From assembly GCF_038396845.1 (NCBI RefSeq), contig NZ_CP151587.1, positions 1,586,001 through 1,650,000 of the forward strand: a stretch of 64,000 nucleotides of DNA, in the 5' to 3' direction. Positions 62,254-64,000 of this stretch are shown piece by piece. A program made the translations under genes and the position numbers. Positions within the stretch are counted from its first letter, which is position 1. Each line of letters opens with the position of its first letter. This stretch comes from Gymnodinialimonas sp. 57CJ19 (GTDB lineage: Bacteria > Pseudomonadota > Alphaproteobacteria > Rhodobacterales > Rhodobacteraceae). The notes under the pieces were generated by a model. The model had not been told where the DNA came from and ran no database searches. It worked only from the letters and a program-made list of their open reading frames with translations.

Positions 62254-63261
62254 ATGCGCCTCCCCACCCTTGCCCTGCTTGCCGCCTTGCCCACATCGGT
62301 TGCGGCTCAAGACCATTCGGCGGCCATTGAAGCGGCCCTCGATAGCCATGTCTTGCCGGGCGTCGCGGAACTCGCATCGGCCAGCGCCGCCTTTGCCGAT
62401 GCCGCCGCGCAGGATTGCACGCCTTCGGCGCTGATCCCGGCCTATCACACGGCGTTTGACGCTTGGGCCCATGTGGCTCATTTGCGCTTCGGCCCGTTCG
62501 AGGCCGACAATCGCGCCTTCGCGTTGGCCTTCTGGCCCGACAGTCGCGGTGCCACGCCGCGCGCTTTGGCGCAACTGATCGACGATAGCGATCCGGTCGT
62601 GGGTGATCTGGCCGAGTTCACCAGCGTTTCCGTGGCAGGGCGGGGCTTTTACGCGATGGAGTTCCTGCTGTTTGACCCCGCGTTCACCGAAAGGGGCGGG
62701 GCGGATTACCGCTGTGACCTGATTCAGGTGATGGCCACGGACATTGCCACGACCACCGCCGAGATCGCGGCGGATTGGGCAGACACCCACGCCGATCTGA
62801 TGCGCAGCGCGGGCAGCAATGACCGCTACCAATCCCCAGACGAGGCGATGCGCGCCCTGTTCAACGCGCTCACCACCGGGTTGGAGTTCAACGCCGACGT
62901 CCGCCTGGGCCGCCCCCTTGGCACCTTTGAGCGCCCCCGCCCCAATCGGGCCGAGGCGAGACGGTCCGGGCGTAGCGTGCCAATGCTCTTGGCCTCCCAG
63001 CAGGGTCTTTCGGAATTGGCCGGGGCGTTGGCCGACGGCAGCCCCGACATGCAGGCCGATATCGCGGCGCATTTCGGCGCGGTGATTGCGGGGCTAGATG
63101 CGTTGGAGGACCCGTCGCTGGCGGGTGTCAGCGATCCGCAAGGGCGGTTTCGGGTCGAGGTTTTGCAACAGCGTATCAACGAATTGCGCAGGCTGATCCT
63201 GACAGAGATGGGGCCAAGCCTTGGGGTTTCGGCGGGCTTTAACTCTCTGGACGGGGACTGA
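62254..63261 (+). CDS. Second imelysin-family protein
   Basis: A 335-aa secreted protein with signal peptide MRLPTLALLAALPTSVAAQ. The imelysin fold is shown by LIPAYHTAFDAWAHVAHLRFGP, GRGFYAMEFLLFD and ELRRLILTEMGPSLGVSAGFNSLDGD. In the GxHxxE motif the His is replaced by Tyr (GFYAME), so its ligand site differs from the first imelysin. It starts two bases after the di-heme gene stop and its stop overlaps the DUF1513 start by one base. Confidence 0.88.
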   Translation: MRLPTLALLAALPTSVAAQDHSAAIEAALDSHVLPGVAELASASAAFADAAAQDCTPSALIPAYHTAFDAWAHVAHLRFGPFEADNRAFALAFWPDSRGATPRALAQLIDDSDPVVGDLAEFTSVSVAGRGFYAMEFLLFDPAFTERGGADYRCDLIQVMATDIATTTAEIAADWADTHADLMRSAGSNDRYQSPDEAMRALFNALTTGLEFNADVRLGRPLGTFERPRPNRAEARRSGRSVPMLLASQQGLSELAGALADGSPDMQADIAAHFGAVIAGLDALEDPSLAGVSDPQGRFRVEVLQQRINELRRLILTEMGPSLGVSAGFNSLDGD

Positions 63262-64000
63262 TGGTCGCGCGGCGGGCTGTTCTGGCGGGGCTTATGGCGA
63301 CGGGCCTGTCGCCTCAAACCTCATGGGCCGATGCGGGGCATCCGGCTTATGTCACCGCGTCTTTGCGTCCCGATGGGGTCTATTCCCTGTGTGGTTTGGA
63401 CCCCTCCGGCCACCTCACGTTCGAGGTCCCGTTGCCCGACAGAGGCCACGCAGCGGCTGTGCACCCAAGCCGCCCCGAGGCGATCGCCTTCGCTCGTCGT
63501 CCCGGCACCTTCGCGATCGTGATAGATTGCAGCAGCGGCACGCAAGTGGCCCGGATCGAGGCGCCAGAGGGCCGACATTTCTACGGCCACGGGGTGTTTT
63601 CGGCCGATGGATCGCGGCTGTTCACCACCGAGAATGACTATGACGCCGCCCGTGGCATGATCGGCATATGGGACGCGGCGCGGGGCTATCGACGGATTGG
63701 TGAATTCACCTCGGGTGGGGTTGGCCCCCATGACATTCTGCGCCTGCCGGAAAGCGGCACCCTTGTGGTGGCCAATGGCGGGATCGAGACGCATCCCGAT
63801 AGCGGCCGGGTCAAGCTGAACCTGCCCATCATGCGCCCCAACCTGAGCTACCTGTCGTCCGAGGGCGCTCTTCTGGACCAGTTTGAGCCGGCGCCGGAAG
63901 ATCATCTGAACTCGATCCGGCACCTTGATGTGACCCCCGACGGCACCGTGGCCTTTGCAATGCAATGGCAGGGTGATCCGACGACAGCCCCGGCGCTTCT
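63261..64000 (+). CDS. DUF1513-family periplasmic protein (3' end cut by the window)
   Basis: The visible 246 residues start MVARRAVLAGLMATGLS, a Tat- or Sec-type signal with a double Arg, and continue as a beta-propeller-like DUF1513 protein: AAAVHPSRPEAIAFARRPGTFA, FSADGSRLFTTENDYDAARGMIGIWDAARGYRRIGEF, GGVGPHDILRLPESGTLVVANGGIETHPDSGR. DUF1513 proteins regularly accompany imelysin and DUF1111 genes. The start overlaps the previous stop (TGATG), so it is the fourth gene of the operon. No stop codon is reached before 64000. Confidence 0.88.
   Translation, partial: MVARRAVLAGLMATGLSPQTSWADAGHPAYVTASLRPDGVYSLCGLDPSGHLTFEVPLPDRGHAAAVHPSRPEAIAFARRPGTFAIVIDCSSGTQVARIEAPEGRHFYGHGVFSADGSRLFTTENDYDAARGMIGIWDAARGYRRIGEFTSGGVGPHDILRLPESGTLVVANGGIETHPDSGRVKLNLPIMRPNLSYLSSEGALLDQFEPAPEDHLNSIRHLDVTPDGTVAFAMQWQGDPTTAPAL

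Overview
The window looks like chromosomal DNA of a GC-rich marine alphaproteobacterium of the Rhodobacterales (Roseobacter/Jannaschia-type). The basis is the gene content: a class I lysyl-tRNA synthetase, an NDUFS4-type complex I subunit, YjbF/YjbH exopolysaccharide proteins, pcaIJF under an IclR regulator, a ureDABCEFG cluster, a tandem glycine riboswitch before gcvTHP and an iron-linked imelysin operon. This placement is inference; no rRNA gene is present, and I found no tRNA, CRISPR array or complete insertion sequence by eye.

Layout. 1-6.4 kb: a PAS-GGDEF-EAL protein (left edge possibly cut), ABC-F protein EttA, a REP-associated transposase carrying a REP pair inside its reading frame, a cold-shock gene with terminator, two tandem tiny ORFs sharing the C-terminus RFTDWAAI, and a secreted DUF4329/JAB-like protein. 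6.4-11.2 kb: gcvT-gcvH-gcvP on the minus strand behind a tandem glycine riboswitch. 11.3-21.9 kb: housekeeping and hypothetical genes (gamma-glutamylcyclotransferase-like, TerB-like, lysK, DUF4864, a large beta-helix protein resembling gene-transfer-agent head spikes, DUF427, HugZ-like, an outer-membrane protein, trmL). 21.8-29.5 kb: an exopolysaccharide region (DUF1972 glycosyltransferase, sugar-phosphate transferase, metallophosphatase, outer-membrane export lipoprotein, YjbF, YjbH). 29.9-34.8 kb: membrane-anchored NYN nuclease, uvrB, a secreted beta-propeller-like protein, NDUFS4-type subunit.

34.8-43.4 kb: IclR regulator diverging from pcaIJF (3-oxoadipate to succinyl-CoA and acetyl-CoA), then a convergent urease operon ureD-ureA-small membrane protein-ureB-ureC-ureE-ureF-ureG; ureD lacks an ATG where homology says it should start. 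43.6-51.3 kb: AraC regulator diverging from an operon of a PhyH-type Fe(II)/2-oxoglutarate oxygenase, a ribose-type ABC transporter, a PfkB kinase, an RbsD-type mutarotase and a divergent PanB-like protein: probably an undescribed carbohydrate-derivative catabolic route. 51.4-55.5 kb: arsenic operon (ArsR-ArsC fusion, GAPDH, ArsJ, and ACR3 broken by an in-frame amber codon). 55.5-59.1 kb: small membrane proteins, an SDR-type protein, a glycine-zipper lipoprotein, an AraC regulator. 59.2-64 kb: an iron-uptake-type operon (imelysin, di-heme DUF1111, second imelysin, DUF1513 cut by the right edge) behind a 35-bp near-palindrome that matches an iron-responsive operator.

Most entries rest on family motifs recognised by eye. 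Start codons were chosen from ribosome binding sites and family N-termini and can be off by a few codons.
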